64,000 bases of DNA from Sulfurospirillaceae bacterium (GCA_028692875.1 JAQUWL010000002.1:1-64000); one strand, 5' to 3'. Shown: positions 9,205 to 17,194, numbered from the stretch's first letter. Translations and numbers: made by a program. The notes: generated by a model not told the origin, from the sequence alone.

Positions 9205-9402
9205 TTAAATTATCAATTTTCCACTGTTTGAAATTTCTTGTATTTTTTTTAATTCGTTTAGATTTTTCTCAATTTCTTGTATTTGTTTTTCAAGCATAAG
9301 TCCAGCATTGATTAATTTTATTAATTCAGGTTTGTTTTTTTCCCAATTTCTTAGAGTATTTGGGTCAACTTCAAGTTTTTCTGCAAGTTCTTTTCTTGTC
9401 AT
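9205..9402 (-). CDS. prophage HTH regulator, probable repressor
   Basis: The 65-residue protein has an N-terminal helix-turn-helix (TRKELAEKLEVDPNTLRNWEK, residues 2-22) and a leucine/isoleucine-rich coiled-coil tail (about 35-55) suited to dimerisation. It is divergent from the structural genes and faces them across a 155-bp gap holding a perfect 7-3-7 palindrome. The position matches the lysogeny repressors of filamentous phages such as RstR of CTXphi, although no sequence kinship is claimed. Its own two downstream genes would be under the same promoter. Confidence 0.75.
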   Translation of the reverse strand: MTRKELAEKLEVDPNTLRNWEKNKPELIKLINAGLMLEKQIQEIEKNLNELKKIQEISNSGKLII

Positions 9403-9502
9403 TCTTAATAATTTCCTTTTTTTATGTTTTTTAACTAAATTATTTAGATTTTTACTTGCTATTTAAAAATTATTTTGCTAATATTCTCTCTAAATAGTTG
9501 TT

Positions 9503-9519
9503 GATATTTATCAAATATC
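9503..9519. promoter_or_regulatory. palindrome, candidate operator for the prophage regulator
   Basis: GATATTT-ATC-AAATATC is a perfect 7-bp inverted repeat with a 3-base centre, midway between the divergent HTH gene (starts 9402) and the first rightward gene (starts 9558). Size and place suit a dimeric HTH repressor controlling one or both promoters. Confidence 0.5.
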
Positions 9520-9557
9520 CTTAATTATTTGGTCTATCTTGAAATCGGAGGTCTAAA

Positions 9558-9812
9558 ATGTCAAGTTATAAAACTTCAAATACACAAAAATCACAATCCG
9601 ACACTCCATTATATCAAAAACGTATATACCCTCAGCAGTTGCTTTCCATCCAAAAAAAGCTATTAACTATCGCTTGTACTGCTGAATTTACAATTAAAAA
9701 TATTCAAAATCCCCTTGTTCGTTCATCTGTTGTAACTGATTTATATTTTCTTATTCAAGAGTTACATCAACTAGTCGAAAATGAATATATTCCTGAAATT
9801 CAAGTTTCATAA
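9558..9812 (+). CDS. small prophage protein, unknown, first rightward gene
   Basis: An 84-residue soluble protein with a polar Ser/Thr/Gln-rich N-terminus and a helical C-terminal half (LLSIQKKLLTIACTAEF, VVTDLYFLIQELHQLVENE). A strong GGAGG stands 7 bases before the ATG. No family was recognised. It is the first gene of the rightward transcription unit, before the ssDNA-binding-like gene, where filamentous phages often carry a small replication or regulatory protein. Confidence 0.65.
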   Translation: MSSYKTSNTQKSQSDTPLYQKRIYPQQLLSIQKKLLTIACTAEFTIKNIQNPLVRSSVVTDLYFLIQELHQLVENEYIPEIQVS

Positions 9813-9847
9813 AAACCGCTCCTGAGCTATGAGCATAAACTAACTCA

Positions 9848-9877
9848 GAGGGAAGTTACAATCCGATTTCTTCCCTC
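9848..9877 (+). repeat. hairpin upstream of the ssDNA-binding-like gene
   Basis: GAGGGAAG (9848-9855) pairs with CTTCCCTC (9870-9877), loop 14, followed by TTAAAAATC. It lies in the 93-bp gap before the gene at 9906. It may be an RNA-processing, attenuation or translational control site; the T-run is weak for a terminator. Confidence 0.45.
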
Positions 9878-9905
9878 TTAAAAATCTTTCGGATAGGAGA
9901 CAATT

Positions 9906-10226
9906 ATGACAACTTACTTTCTCGGACAAATTGACGAAGTCCGCCCAACACAAAGAAAAAACAAAGATACAGGTGTAGTTACTATGTCGCTACTTGTTAC
10001 GGTAACTTCTGAGTCTAAGGACAAAAATGGCTATCTCATCAAATCTACTCAAGATATCCAATTTGACATGAACGAGATGGCAAATCTTACACAAGCAAAA
10101 GGCAAATTTATACTTGTTCCGTATCTTTACCTTTCAACCAAAGGCGGAAATTTTATGTTTCCTAATGATGATATGGGTTATCAGATATACGATAAAAATC
10201 CTCTTGATGTTAAAAAAATCGCTTAA
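9906..10226 (+). CDS. putative ssDNA-binding protein (gene V-like)
   Basis: The 106-residue protein is rich in alternating hydrophobic/polar stretches (TMSLLVTVTSES, KFILVPYLYLSTKGGNFMFP) that look like the five-strand OB-type barrel of small phage single-strand binding proteins, with aromatic residues available for stacking. It has no signal or membrane segment. RBS: AGGAG 7 bases before the ATG. Position directly before the major coat gene is where filamentous phages keep gene V. The assignment is by size, composition and position, not by a signature motif. Confidence 0.55.
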   Translation: MTTYFLGQIDEVRPTQRKNKDTGVVTMSLLVTVTSESKDKNGYLIKSTQDIQFDMNEMANLTQAKGKFILVPYLYLSTKGGNFMFPNDDMGYQIYDKNPLDVKKIA

Positions 10227-10235
10227 CTTTCTACA

Positions 10236-10256
10236 AAGCCCATTTTCTGTGGGCTT
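10236..10256 (+). repeat. hairpin between the ssDNA-binding-like and coat genes
   Basis: AAGCCCA (10236-10242) and TGGGCTT (10250-10256) form a 7-bp stem with a 7-base loop. No T-run follows, so it is more likely an RNA-stability or processing element ahead of the highly expressed coat gene than a terminator. Confidence 0.45.
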
Positions 10257-10298
10257 AATAGAGGGTTTAAAGACTCTACTTTTCTTAAGGAGGAAATC

Positions 10299-10511
10299 AT
10301 GAAAAAGATTTCTAAATTGTTTCTTGGTGCTTTAGTTGGGTTTATGACCCTTGCTTCAAATGCTTCTGCTGCAGTTACTTATACTGAGGGGACTGGTTTC
10401 GCCGGAACATTTGATTTGACTCCATATTACTCAGCTATCGGCATTGTTATCACTGCCATCGCTGTTGTAGCGGCAATCAGACTTGCTCTTGGTACATTCA
10501 AGAGAGTTTAA
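10299..10511 (+). CDS. major coat protein (pVIII-like)
   Basis: The 70-residue precursor has a leader ending in NASA-A (cut after residue 24 or so), then a mature part of about 46 residues: acidic, Thr-rich N-terminus (TYTEGTGF), one membrane helix (SAIGIVITAIAVVAAIRLAL) and a basic tail GTFKRV that would contact the DNA. This is the standard filamentous phage coat design. AAGGAGG in front of the ATG is the strongest RBS of the element, fitting thousands of copies per virion. It is followed at once by a terminator. Confidence 0.93.
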   Translation: MKKISKLFLGALVGFMTLASNASAAVTYTEGTGFAGTFDLTPYYSAIGIVITAIAVVAAIRLALGTFKRV

Positions 10512-10516
10512 TCGCT

Positions 10517-10543
10517 TTTTGGGGGCTTAATCGCTCCCCAAAA
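10517..10543 (+). terminator. terminator after the major coat gene
   Basis: TTTTGGGG (10517-10524) pairs with CCCCAAAA (10536-10543), with a short loop, followed by TTTTAAAT. Classical filamentous phages also have their main terminator right after gene VIII, separating strong coat expression from weaker downstream genes. Confidence 0.75.
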
Positions 10544-10562
10544 TTTTAAATAAAGGCTAATA

Positions 10563-10688
10563 ATGACACTTCCATTCTTATCAATGACAACTTTCATTCT
10601 TAGCTTTTATGCTCTTGTCATTCTTTCTCTTTTTATTTATAAATCGGTTGATGTTGCTATCTCAACTTTCAAAAAGGCTACTGAGTGA
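10563..10688 (+). CDS. 41-residue membrane protein, minor coat candidate
   Basis: ATG at 10563 behind AAAGG. It encodes a single hydrophobic helix (FILSFYALVILSLFIY) followed by a short basic tail ending FKKATE. Its stop overlaps the GTG start of the next gene (GTGA). Size, topology and position between the coat and adsorption genes match the tiny end-cap proteins pVII and pIX of filamentous phages. Confidence 0.65.
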   Translation: MTLPFLSMTTFILSFYALVILSLFIYKSVDVAISTFKKATE

Positions 10689-11032
10689 AAAAGATACTTT
10701 TAGCTTTAATGATGTTTTCTTCTTTCTCTTTTGCGGATTATCTATACAATCCTGCTTCAATTTGCGTCAAATCTTTTTATTTTTCAAACATAGGAACTCT
10801 TTATTATGTGCGAAGCGATACAGGTGCAACAGTTTCAACAACAACAACAAACCTCGGCGATGATTTAATATCAGGTTATGAATACAACTCAACTTCTGAG
10901 CGTTGTGAAAAATCCCCTTTTAATAATGCTTTAAAAATCGAAAATGATGATTTTAATTTTATGATGGCACTTTCAGGTCTTGCGTGTGGTCTCTTTTTGA
11001 CTTCTATTGTTTTTTTTGGTTTAAAGGTCTAA
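10685..11032 (+). CDS. secreted, membrane-anchored small prophage protein
   Basis: The 115-residue protein starts with GTG overlapping the previous stop. It has a signal peptide (MKKILLALMMFSSFSFA), a periplasmic domain with two cysteines (about residues 28 and 74) and many Thr/Ser, and a C-terminal membrane segment (MALSGLACGLFLTSIVFFGL) with one terminal Lys. This is the plan of a minor virion protein retained in the inner membrane before assembly. No family was recognised. Confidence 0.7.
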   Translation: MKKILLALMMFSSFSFADYLYNPASICVKSFYFSNIGTLYYVRSDTGATVSTTTTNLGDDLISGYEYNSTSERCEKSPFNNALKIENDDFNFMMALSGLACGLFLTSIVFFGLKV

Positions 11033-11034
11033 AA

Positions 11035-11163
11035 ATGGAGTTTTTAATATTCAATGTTACAACATCTCCTGCTTTTAATTATTTTTTTTCGTTTCCTATA
11101 TGGATATTTATCTTAAGTTTTCCTATGGTTCTTGCTCTTTCTATATTTAAGCATTTAAAATGA
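11035..11163 (+). CDS. 42-residue membrane protein, minor coat candidate
   Basis: ATG at 11035 behind AAGG, two bases after the preceding stop. Almost the whole protein is hydrophobic (FSFPIWIFILSFPMVLALSIF) with a basic end FKHLK. Like the 41-residue gene upstream it resembles pVII/pIX end-cap proteins. It is too short for routine gene callers. Tight packing between its neighbours supports it. Confidence 0.6.
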   Translation: MEFLIFNVTTSPAFNYFFSFPIWIFILSFPMVLALSIFKHLK

Positions 11164-11234
11164 CTTTTATTGTCCTTGATATAGAAAACTTTAAAAAAGC
11201 TCTTGAAATTGAGCTTATTTGGACTTCAAAATGA
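11160..11234 (+). CDS. possible 24-residue coupled peptide
   Basis: ATG at 11160 overlaps the previous stop (ATGA), and its own TGA overlaps the ATG of the next gene in the same way. The peptide (MTFIVLDIENFKKALEIELI...) has no membrane segment. It may serve only to carry ribosomes to the adsorption gene, or it may be chance. Confidence 0.3.
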   Translation: MTFIVLDIENFKKALEIELIWTSK

Positions 11235-13114
11235 AAAAAATACTTTTAGTTTTAATGCTTAGCTTTTCGGCTTCGTTTGCAACTGTTTTAAATTCTTCTT
11301 TATCTTTACCTCTTGAGGCCAATAAATGTTATTATGATTCTTTAAATGGTAAATATGTTGTTTTAAAAAGTCATTCAGTTTTTAATATTTATACAACAGG
11401 CTCTTCTTCTTTAAAAACTAATGGAACTTTTTTAGATACTACTTTACGATTATTAACAATGTATAGTGATTGTGTTCCTATTGTTAATTCAACTTCATCT
11501 ACATGTCTTACTACTCAAGACATTGTTATTGTTATGGATACAAATACTCAAAATCCTTTGTGTGCTAATGTTAATCCCCAACCTCAATGTACAGAAAATC
11601 AAACTCTTGTCAATGGCGAATGTGTTAATAATGTCCCCACATGTAACTCATCTCAGCATTTGGACTCTGCGACAAATACATGTGTAGCAAATTTTCCTCT
11701 TACACTTGACACTATGCTTGATGGTGGAATGCGTATGTTGATATATGAAGATGGAACGTCTATGTTCATACATCCTGATGGCAAAGCAAATACATATAAT
11801 TCAGATATGCAAAAAATCGCTCCTCGTTATCTTCCTGATGGTTCTCTTCCCCCTGAGAAATCTGTATTAGGCGACCTTTGGGATAAATCTGTAGAGTCTG
11901 TTGGCGATACCATGCAAGTTTTAGGATGGAATTTAATCTATAGTTCGGAAGGTTCTCCTGAATATGGTTTTTATCGTGATGAGAATTTGAAGTTAGGTTT
12001 TAGTGAAGTTATGCCGATTGCTTTCCCTGCTGGTTTTGTTATTTCTCTTGGTCGAAAACTCAGCGGACCTATAACAGATGTTTTGATTGAGCCTGTTCCA
12101 AATTCTCATCCAAACGCAGTTCCTGTTGATGTATCAAATATGGATTTTACAAATTTTAATACTGCTTCTTATGCCGAAGAAAATCCAAAAGTTATTCCAT
12201 CTACAGATATTCAAGTTCAAAAAGTTACTGAGGCAAATCAAGCTGATTTAACTTCAAAATGGGCTGGCTATGGAAAATTGGGTCAAACTATAGGTTCAGG
12301 TCTTGATATCGGTGCAGTTTTCACTACAAAGGTATCTGATCCAAATGTTGCACTTATGGAAGATAGTACAAAGTTTGTTGCAGTTCAAAAAGCCCCAGAT
12401 GGTTCTGCTGTTGCTGTTGAAATCAAAAAAACAGATTTACAACAGAATTCCGCCTCAGGCTCTGCTGTTCCTTATACTGTTACTCAAGTAGAAGCTCCAA
12501 AATATAATCCAGATGGTAGCTCCACTCAAAAAACGACTACTTCGCAAGGTGTTGTGGATTCTTCTACAAATAAAAATACTCAAACTGGCACAGATGGACA
12601 AAAAGTTGATATCCAGGCTAAAAAAGATACTGACCCTGTCAAACCTACAATTCCAGCACCTGCAACAAATATTGATATTAGTGGTGTTGTTTCACAATTG
12701 CAGGGCGTAAATGCAAAGTTAAATTATCAAAATCAGTTTTTGAATAATTTAGGAAAGGAAACTGACTCTCCACTTGTTGCGACTGAGCATACTATTCCTA
12801 CCGATACAAAAGCTGGTTCTTGGGATAGCGAAACTATGCAAAATCTCCAAAATTCTATTGATAATGTTTTGGCGAGAATTAATGAATTTAAAACTCTTTT
12901 ACAAAATGGTTTTTCTTTAAATTTAACTGGTGGTTCTGTTACAACTTGCCCCTATACAAAACAATTTTCTTTTAATGGTCATACCAAAGATGTAACAATT
13001 GATTTATGTCAATTTACCTCTACTTTGCGACCTGTTTTTTATACTTTTTTGTATTTACTTTTTGTGTTAAATATTATTATTTTTTCTTTTAAATCTATTT
13101 TAAGGTTGGTGTAA
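11231..13114 (+). CDS. adsorption / tip protein (pIII-like)
   Basis: The protein of 627 residues starts at the ATG at 11231; an in-frame TTG at 11219 adds four residues before MKKILLVLMLSFSASFA, a clear signal peptide. A cysteine-rich region (about residues 78-150) with repeated C-x-n-C spacing follows, then DGGMRMLIYEDGTSMFIHPDGK, a long Ser/Thr/Asp-rich middle, and a C-terminal CPY...C segment ending in one membrane helix (FYTFLYLLFVLNIIIFSF) with a basic end. This is the architecture of the phage protein that binds the host pilus or receptor. The sequence is not recognisable beyond that, as expected for a host-range protein. Confidence 0.8.
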   Translation: MKKILLVLMLSFSASFATVLNSSLSLPLEANKCYYDSLNGKYVVLKSHSVFNIYTTGSSSLKTNGTFLDTTLRLLTMYSDCVPIVNSTSSTCLTTQDIVIVMDTNTQNPLCANVNPQPQCTENQTLVNGECVNNVPTCNSSQHLDSATNTCVANFPLTLDTMLDGGMRMLIYEDGTSMFIHPDGKANTYNSDMQKIAPRYLPDGSLPPEKSVLGDLWDKSVESVGDTMQVLGWNLIYSSEGSPEYGFYRDENLKLGFSEVMPIAFPAGFVISLGRKLSGPITDVLIEPVPNSHPNAVPVDVSNMDFTNFNTASYAEENPKVIPSTDIQVQKVTEANQADLTSKWAGYGKLGQTIGSGLDIGAVFTTKVSDPNVALMEDSTKFVAVQKAPDGSAVAVEIKKTDLQQNSASGSAVPYTVTQVEAPKYNPDGSSTQKTTTSQGVVDSSTNKNTQTGTDGQKVDIQAKKDTDPVKPTIPAPATNIDISGVVSQLQGVNAKLNYQNQFLNNLGKETDSPLVATEHTIPTDTKAGSWDSETMQNLQNSIDNVLARINEFKTLLQNGFSLNLTGGSVTTCPYTKQFSFNGHTKDVTIDLCQFTSTLRPVFYTFLYLLFVLNIIIFSFKSILRLV

Positions 13115-13115
13115 A

Positions 13116-13583
13116 ATGGCTCTTCCATTGATTGCTCTTGGTGGTACAGTAGCGACTATAATTCGCACTATTGGTGGATGGTTTGCAAAAGGTGGTGCTG
13201 TTTCTTCTTTTTTCGCTTGGTTGGGTGTAAAATTTACCACAAAAGGTCTTGCTGTTGCTTGGCAAATCGCAACTTTGATAGCTTTGTTTGCTTCTCGTTT
13301 TGCTTTTGGTGTTGCTTTTGTTGATTTATGCACTACTTTATACAATTATTTTAATTCTTTTCTTTCGAGCTTAAATTCAACTTTACACACTGGCGATTTA
13401 TTGAGTACTGCTTATCAGGTTTTAGTTTCCATTGGTGCTATTGACGCATTAAAAGACTCTTTTGCAGTTTTTAATGTTTGTATTGTAGCTATTGGTGTTG
13501 CGTATCTTTTAAAATATATTTTTAAAACTATTGAAGTCACATCAAATGAATATTTCAAACTTAGCGTACTTCTTCAACAGTAG
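13116..13583 (+). CDS. pVI-like minor coat protein, multi-pass
   Basis: A 155-residue very hydrophobic protein with about three to four membrane segments (IALGGTVATIIRTIGGWF, VAWQIATLIALFASRFAFGVAFV, VLVSIGAIDAL, FNVCIVAIGVAYLLKYIF) and no signal peptide. It lies between the adsorption and Zot genes, exactly where gene VI lies in filamentous phages. The ATG is 1 bp after the preceding stop. Confidence 0.78.
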   Translation: MALPLIALGGTVATIIRTIGGWFAKGGAVSSFFAWLGVKFTTKGLAVAWQIATLIALFASRFAFGVAFVDLCTTLYNYFNSFLSSLNSTLHTGDLLSTAYQVLVSIGAIDALKDSFAVFNVCIVAIGVAYLLKYIFKTIEVTSNEYFKLSVLLQQ

Positions 13584-13589
13584 ATTAAT

Positions 13590-14726
13590 ATGGCAATAAC
13601 ATATATTACAGGAATTCCTCGCTCAGGCAAATCATACTATGCAATGTTTCTTCTTTATAAAATGTTTGTATTGGAAAAACCTGTTCAAAATTCATTTTTA
13701 TATAAAATACTCGCAAAAGTTAAAGATAGATTTTCAAATCCATCTTCAAAAACTTATGATGTTGCATACACAAATATAAATCAACTTGACTATTCAAAAT
13801 TTGAAAATATCAAACCTTACAATCATAATAAAGTTTTAGAAGATATTTTTGCTCTTTACAATATGAAAATGCAAGAAAAACCTGATGATGAGCTTATCGC
13901 ATATGCAAAAATGCAAGGGCTTTATAACTGCCTTTTTGTTATTGATGAGTGCCATAATTATTTTGATAGTGATATCGCTTCTGTTGTTTGGTGGTTTACA
14001 TACCATGGACATCTTCATCAAGACTTTATAATGATAACTCAAAATCTGTCTTTAGTTTATTCTAAATATACAAAAAACGCTGAGTTTTTTTATAAAGCTG
14101 TTCCGCCGTCTAGTCGTTTTTTCAAGAATAAATTTCGTTATGTTCAATACAATTCTGCTGGTATGTATCAAAAGGATAAGATAGGCGATTTTCATATTCC
14201 TATGATACAAGATATTTTTAAGATGTATGTCTCAGGTGCTGAAAATAATGCAAAATCTCACGTTAAAAAATATCTAAGTTATTTTTTTGTGTTGCTTGTG
14301 TTGCTTTTTGTTTTTTTCAAATATTTTATATCTTCTTTTGACGTTGCAAAAGATGACCCAAAAATATCAAATGCTTCCGTAACTTCTCCTGCTCCTGCTT
14401 TAGAAGTCTCAAAAGATACACCAAAATCAGAACCTCAAACACCTATTGTAACAAAAGAAAAAGAAGATGATAACGCTCTTAAACTCTTTGATATCCGTTG
14501 TGTTGAGTTGCTTTGCTCTTACGATAACGTTTCTTTCCCAAAACCGCTTTTTTCAAAAATCATAAAAGACACACCGCCTGAGTTTTTATGGTTTTTTAAT
14601 AATGCGACTTATATGCATTATTTTGCATTACTTCCCAAAGATACTTTTGACTTTCTAAAATCGGAGAAAAAAAATGAAAAAGACTCTAACGCTAACGCTC
14701 CTGCTCTTCTTGCTATTAACAAATAG
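13590..14726 (+). CDS. zot: Zot-family assembly ATPase (pI-like)
   Basis: The inner-membrane motor that powers phage extrusion. The 378-residue protein has a Walker A at residues 8-15 (GIPRSGKS), a Walker B-like LFVIDEC near residue 115-121, one membrane segment (YFFVLLVLLFVFFKYFISSF, about 228-248) and a periplasmic C-terminal part of about 130 residues. Cytoplasmic ATPase, one TM, periplasmic tail is the Zot/pI plan. The last 53 bp overlap the secretin gene, indicating translational linkage of the two parts of the export machine. Confidence 0.93.
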   Translation: MAITYITGIPRSGKSYYAMFLLYKMFVLEKPVQNSFLYKILAKVKDRFSNPSSKTYDVAYTNINQLDYSKFENIKPYNHNKVLEDIFALYNMKMQEKPDDELIAYAKMQGLYNCLFVIDECHNYFDSDIASVVWWFTYHGHLHQDFIMITQNLSLVYSKYTKNAEFFYKAVPPSSRFFKNKFRYVQYNSAGMYQKDKIGDFHIPMIQDIFKMYVSGAENNAKSHVKKYLSYFFVLLVLLFVFFKYFISSFDVAKDDPKISNASVTSPAPALEVSKDTPKSEPQTPIVTKEKEDDNALKLFDIRCVELLCSYDNVSFPKPLFSKIIKDTPPEFLWFFNNATYMHYFALLPKDTFDFLKSEKKNEKDSNANAPALLAINK

Positions 14727-15912
14727 TTTATTTGCAGATAAAATAGATGTAACTTTGCGAGATTTCGCAAGTATTGTGGCTACTCAAAATAAGGTTAATA
14801 TCTTAATTCAGCAAGATGTTGAAGATGACAAAATCGTTTTTCTTGTTGGAAATAAAAACGATAGTATATATCTTCCTGCTTTTAAAAAAATGCTTTATTT
14901 AAAAGGTCTTGATTTTAAAAAAGAAAAAGATTTTTATTATATAGAAAAATTTCCTGAGCCTGAACCTGAGCCAGAACCTGAGCCTGAACCTGAGGTTATT
15001 ATTGAAAATGTTTTCTTTTCTATTACTCTTAAAAATATTGTCTTAGAAGATGTAGAAAATCTTTTGAAACTATATGAGGCAAAATATTCATATATCAAAT
15101 CAACAAATACAATTGTTTTCTCTTGCAAACCTGAACATCTTAAAAAGATAGAAAAAGAGATTTTAGCTCTTGATGTATCTTCTCAGCAAGTTAAATTTAA
15201 ACTCACTATCTTAGAAACAAATATAAATGACTTAAAAGATAGAGGTGTCAATCTCTCTTCTTATATGCAATCTGTCGAAAAACAAAGCGATACTTCTGCC
15301 TCAGGTACTTCTTCGGATGTTTCTGAAATTCAATCTTTCACTTATTTTCTTTCTTTGATAACTATGCCTTACACGGCTGGGACGAATGTTGTTGAAAATT
15401 CTAAAAAGGGTTTTTATGCAGTTTTAAAATATCTTAACGAAAACGGTTTTACAGAGATAAAAAATTCCCCTGTTTTAACTGCAAAATCTCACTCAGAGGC
15501 TATTTTTTCAAGCGGACAAAATATCCCCTATCTTGTACAGTCGAGCTCTTTTCAATCCGCAACAAGCACAAAAAATGATTCTTATCAGTACAAAGACGTT
15601 GGCTTAAAAGTTGTAATTAAACCTCAAATCATAAACGACGATGTGAATTTTGATTTGTCTTTAATCCTTGAAGATTTAATCTCAAACACATCTTCTTTGA
15701 CTCCGACTGTCGCTAAAAAAGAGTTAAAAAGTTCTTATGTTCTCAAAAAGGGCGAATTGCTTGTCCTCAGCGGTATTAACAAAGAGTCTATACTTGCACA
15801 CTCCTCAGGTGTTCCGTTGCTTGAAGATATTCCTCTTTTGGGTAATCTTTTCAAATACACATCTGAAACAAAAACTTCCTCTATAATTACAATTACGATT
15901 GAGGTTATCTAG
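14674..15912 (+). CDS. phage secretin (pIV-like)
   Basis: The 412-residue protein forms the outer-membrane channel through which virions leave. It has a signal peptide (MKKTLTLTLLLFLLLTNSLFA), an N-domain, a Pro-Glu repeat of about 14 residues (residues 95-109), a second N-domain (ITLKNIVLEDVENLLKLY) and the secretin domain ending GVPLLEDIPLLGNLFKYTSE, a hallmark of the family, and ITITIEVI. The RBS GGAG lies inside the end of zot. Carrying its own secretin means the phage does not need a host one, unlike CTXphi. Confidence 0.93.
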   Translation: MKKTLTLTLLLFLLLTNSLFADKIDVTLRDFASIVATQNKVNILIQQDVEDDKIVFLVGNKNDSIYLPAFKKMLYLKGLDFKKEKDFYYIEKFPEPEPEPEPEPEPEVIIENVFFSITLKNIVLEDVENLLKLYEAKYSYIKSTNTIVFSCKPEHLKKIEKEILALDVSSQQVKFKLTILETNINDLKDRGVNLSSYMQSVEKQSDTSASGTSSDVSEIQSFTYFLSLITMPYTAGTNVVENSKKGFYAVLKYLNENGFTEIKNSPVLTAKSHSEAIFSSGQNIPYLVQSSSFQSATSTKNDSYQYKDVGLKVVIKPQIINDDVNFDLSLILEDLISNTSSLTPTVAKKELKSSYVLKKGELLVLSGINKESILAHSSGVPLLEDIPLLGNLFKYTSETKTSSIITITIEVI

Positions 15913-17073
15913 GTGTATGGTATTAATTCTCGAAAGCGTCGCATTGCACTTAAAAAAGTACAAAATACTCGACTCTTCCTCGATAATAACTTTGTAACTT
16001 TTGATGATGTAACTTTTCCTCTCTCTCAGTTTTTCAAAAACTCTTTTGTTAATGCAGATAGATATATTGCAGAGATACAAAACAGAGTCAAATCTATTTA
16101 TAATTACGCTACTGGTCGCAATCTTGTCAATGTTTTTGTAACTCTTACTTTACCCTCAGAATATCATCCAAAAAAGACTTCTAAAAATGGCAAGTTATAC
16201 CATAACCCAAAATATAATCCTGATTTTACTCCTCGTGTTGGTTCTGCTCAACTCTCTAAATATATGCGTCAAATTACTAATTCTTGGATTTATAGAAAAA
16301 TACCTAAAGATGATAGATGTTATTTTCGAGTAGTTGAGCCTCACAAGGACGGCACTCCTCACATTCACGCTTCTTTTTTTATCCCTGCGGAATTTGTTGA
16401 TGATTTTGTAAAAACTGTTTCAAGGTTGTTTCCTGCTCCGCAATCATCAATCGAAAAAAATGTCAATAATCCTGTTGCGTACTTGATGAAGTATATTTTA
16501 AAAACTCTTGATGATTTACGCTTTGGTGGCGATATCTCGGATTTGACTCTTTGGTATATATTCCACGGTATTTGCCGTATCTATACATCACGCACTCTTA
16601 TTTCTTTGGATGTTTATCGTGTTCTTGGTGGCAAATATTCTTTGAATGAGCTTTCTATAATGTACAAAGAAAAACGATTGACTGTTTATACTGATCCTTT
16701 CACAAATAAAGTCATTTCTATATTTGATGATTTCGGTCAAATTTGGCAAAAAAAACGACATCGCATAGATTATAATCAATCTTCCTTAGGTCACTTTTGT
16801 ATTCGTAAAAAAACAAATCCTATTCCTTTAATTATTGACGGCTATGAGTACGAAATACGAGGCGACAAAATCGTAGATTTGGAAAACTCTGTTTTTGTGC
16901 CATCTCGTGCCAAAGACTTGCAGTTGTATGAATATTATCTTAACTTAGATATTGAAAATAAAGATTTAGATTTAAAACATTTTGCTCTTGTGCAAAATGA
17001 GTGTTCTCTTAGGGGCTTAGTTGATTGTGAAATTCAATCTGTCGATAATTTTAATACAAATATAGGAGCATAA
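15913..17073 (+). CDS. HUH rolling-circle replication initiator
   Basis: The 386-residue endonuclease nicks the plus-strand origin. Motif I is VFVTLTLPSEYHP (about residue 74), the HUH motif II is GTPHIHASFF (about 150-160), and motif III is AYLMKYILK (about 194-202) with two tyrosines in a Y-x3-Y arrangement and a following lysine. That pattern recalls gpA of phiX174 and Rep proteins of small ssDNA phages. The best start is GTG at 15913, right after the secretin stop, with GAGG 9 bases upstream. Placement at the far end next to the integrase differs from Ff phages, where gene II opens the operon. Confidence 0.88.
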   Translation: MYGINSRKRRIALKKVQNTRLFLDNNFVTFDDVTFPLSQFFKNSFVNADRYIAEIQNRVKSIYNYATGRNLVNVFVTLTLPSEYHPKKTSKNGKLYHNPKYNPDFTPRVGSAQLSKYMRQITNSWIYRKIPKDDRCYFRVVEPHKDGTPHIHASFFIPAEFVDDFVKTVSRLFPAPQSSIEKNVNNPVAYLMKYILKTLDDLRFGGDISDLTLWYIFHGICRIYTSRTLISLDVYRVLGGKYSLNELSIMYKEKRLTVYTDPFTNKVISIFDDFGQIWQKKRHRIDYNQSSLGHFCIRKKTNPIPLIIDGYEYEIRGDKIVDLENSVFVPSRAKDLQLYEYYLNLDIENKDLDLKHFALVQNECSLRGLVDCEIQSVDNFNTNIGA

Positions 17074-17074
17074 A

Positions 17075-17194
17075 ATGAAAAAATTAGATTTTAATGATTG
17101 GTTTTGCATTATTTTGGATACTATTGTTTATACTTTTATTTCTTCTTTTTCTTTTGTTGTTGGTTTTGAAGTCGGTCAGGTTGTAGGTTTTTAA
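17075..17194 (+). CDS. 39-residue prophage membrane protein
   Basis: ATG at 17075, one base after the Rep stop, with AGGAG 6 bases upstream. It has a basic/acidic start (MKKLDFNDW) and one hydrophobic helix (FCIILDTIVYTFISSFSFVV) with a glycine-rich end. Its TAA overlaps the ATG of the integrase (TAATG). No family; possibly another virion or regulatory peptide. Confidence 0.55.
   Translation: MKKLDFNDWFCIILDTIVYTFISSFSFVVGFEVGQVVGF

Noticed and set aside
13100-13345. Antisense frame opposite the pVI-like gene
   Set aside because: The plus-strand gene has membrane segments and proper position in the phage operon; the antisense frame has no features.
14937-15128. Antisense frame with a GSGSGS repeat opposite the secretin gene
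   Set aside because: It is the reverse reading of the Pro-Glu repeat codons of the secretin; no start signals or homology.
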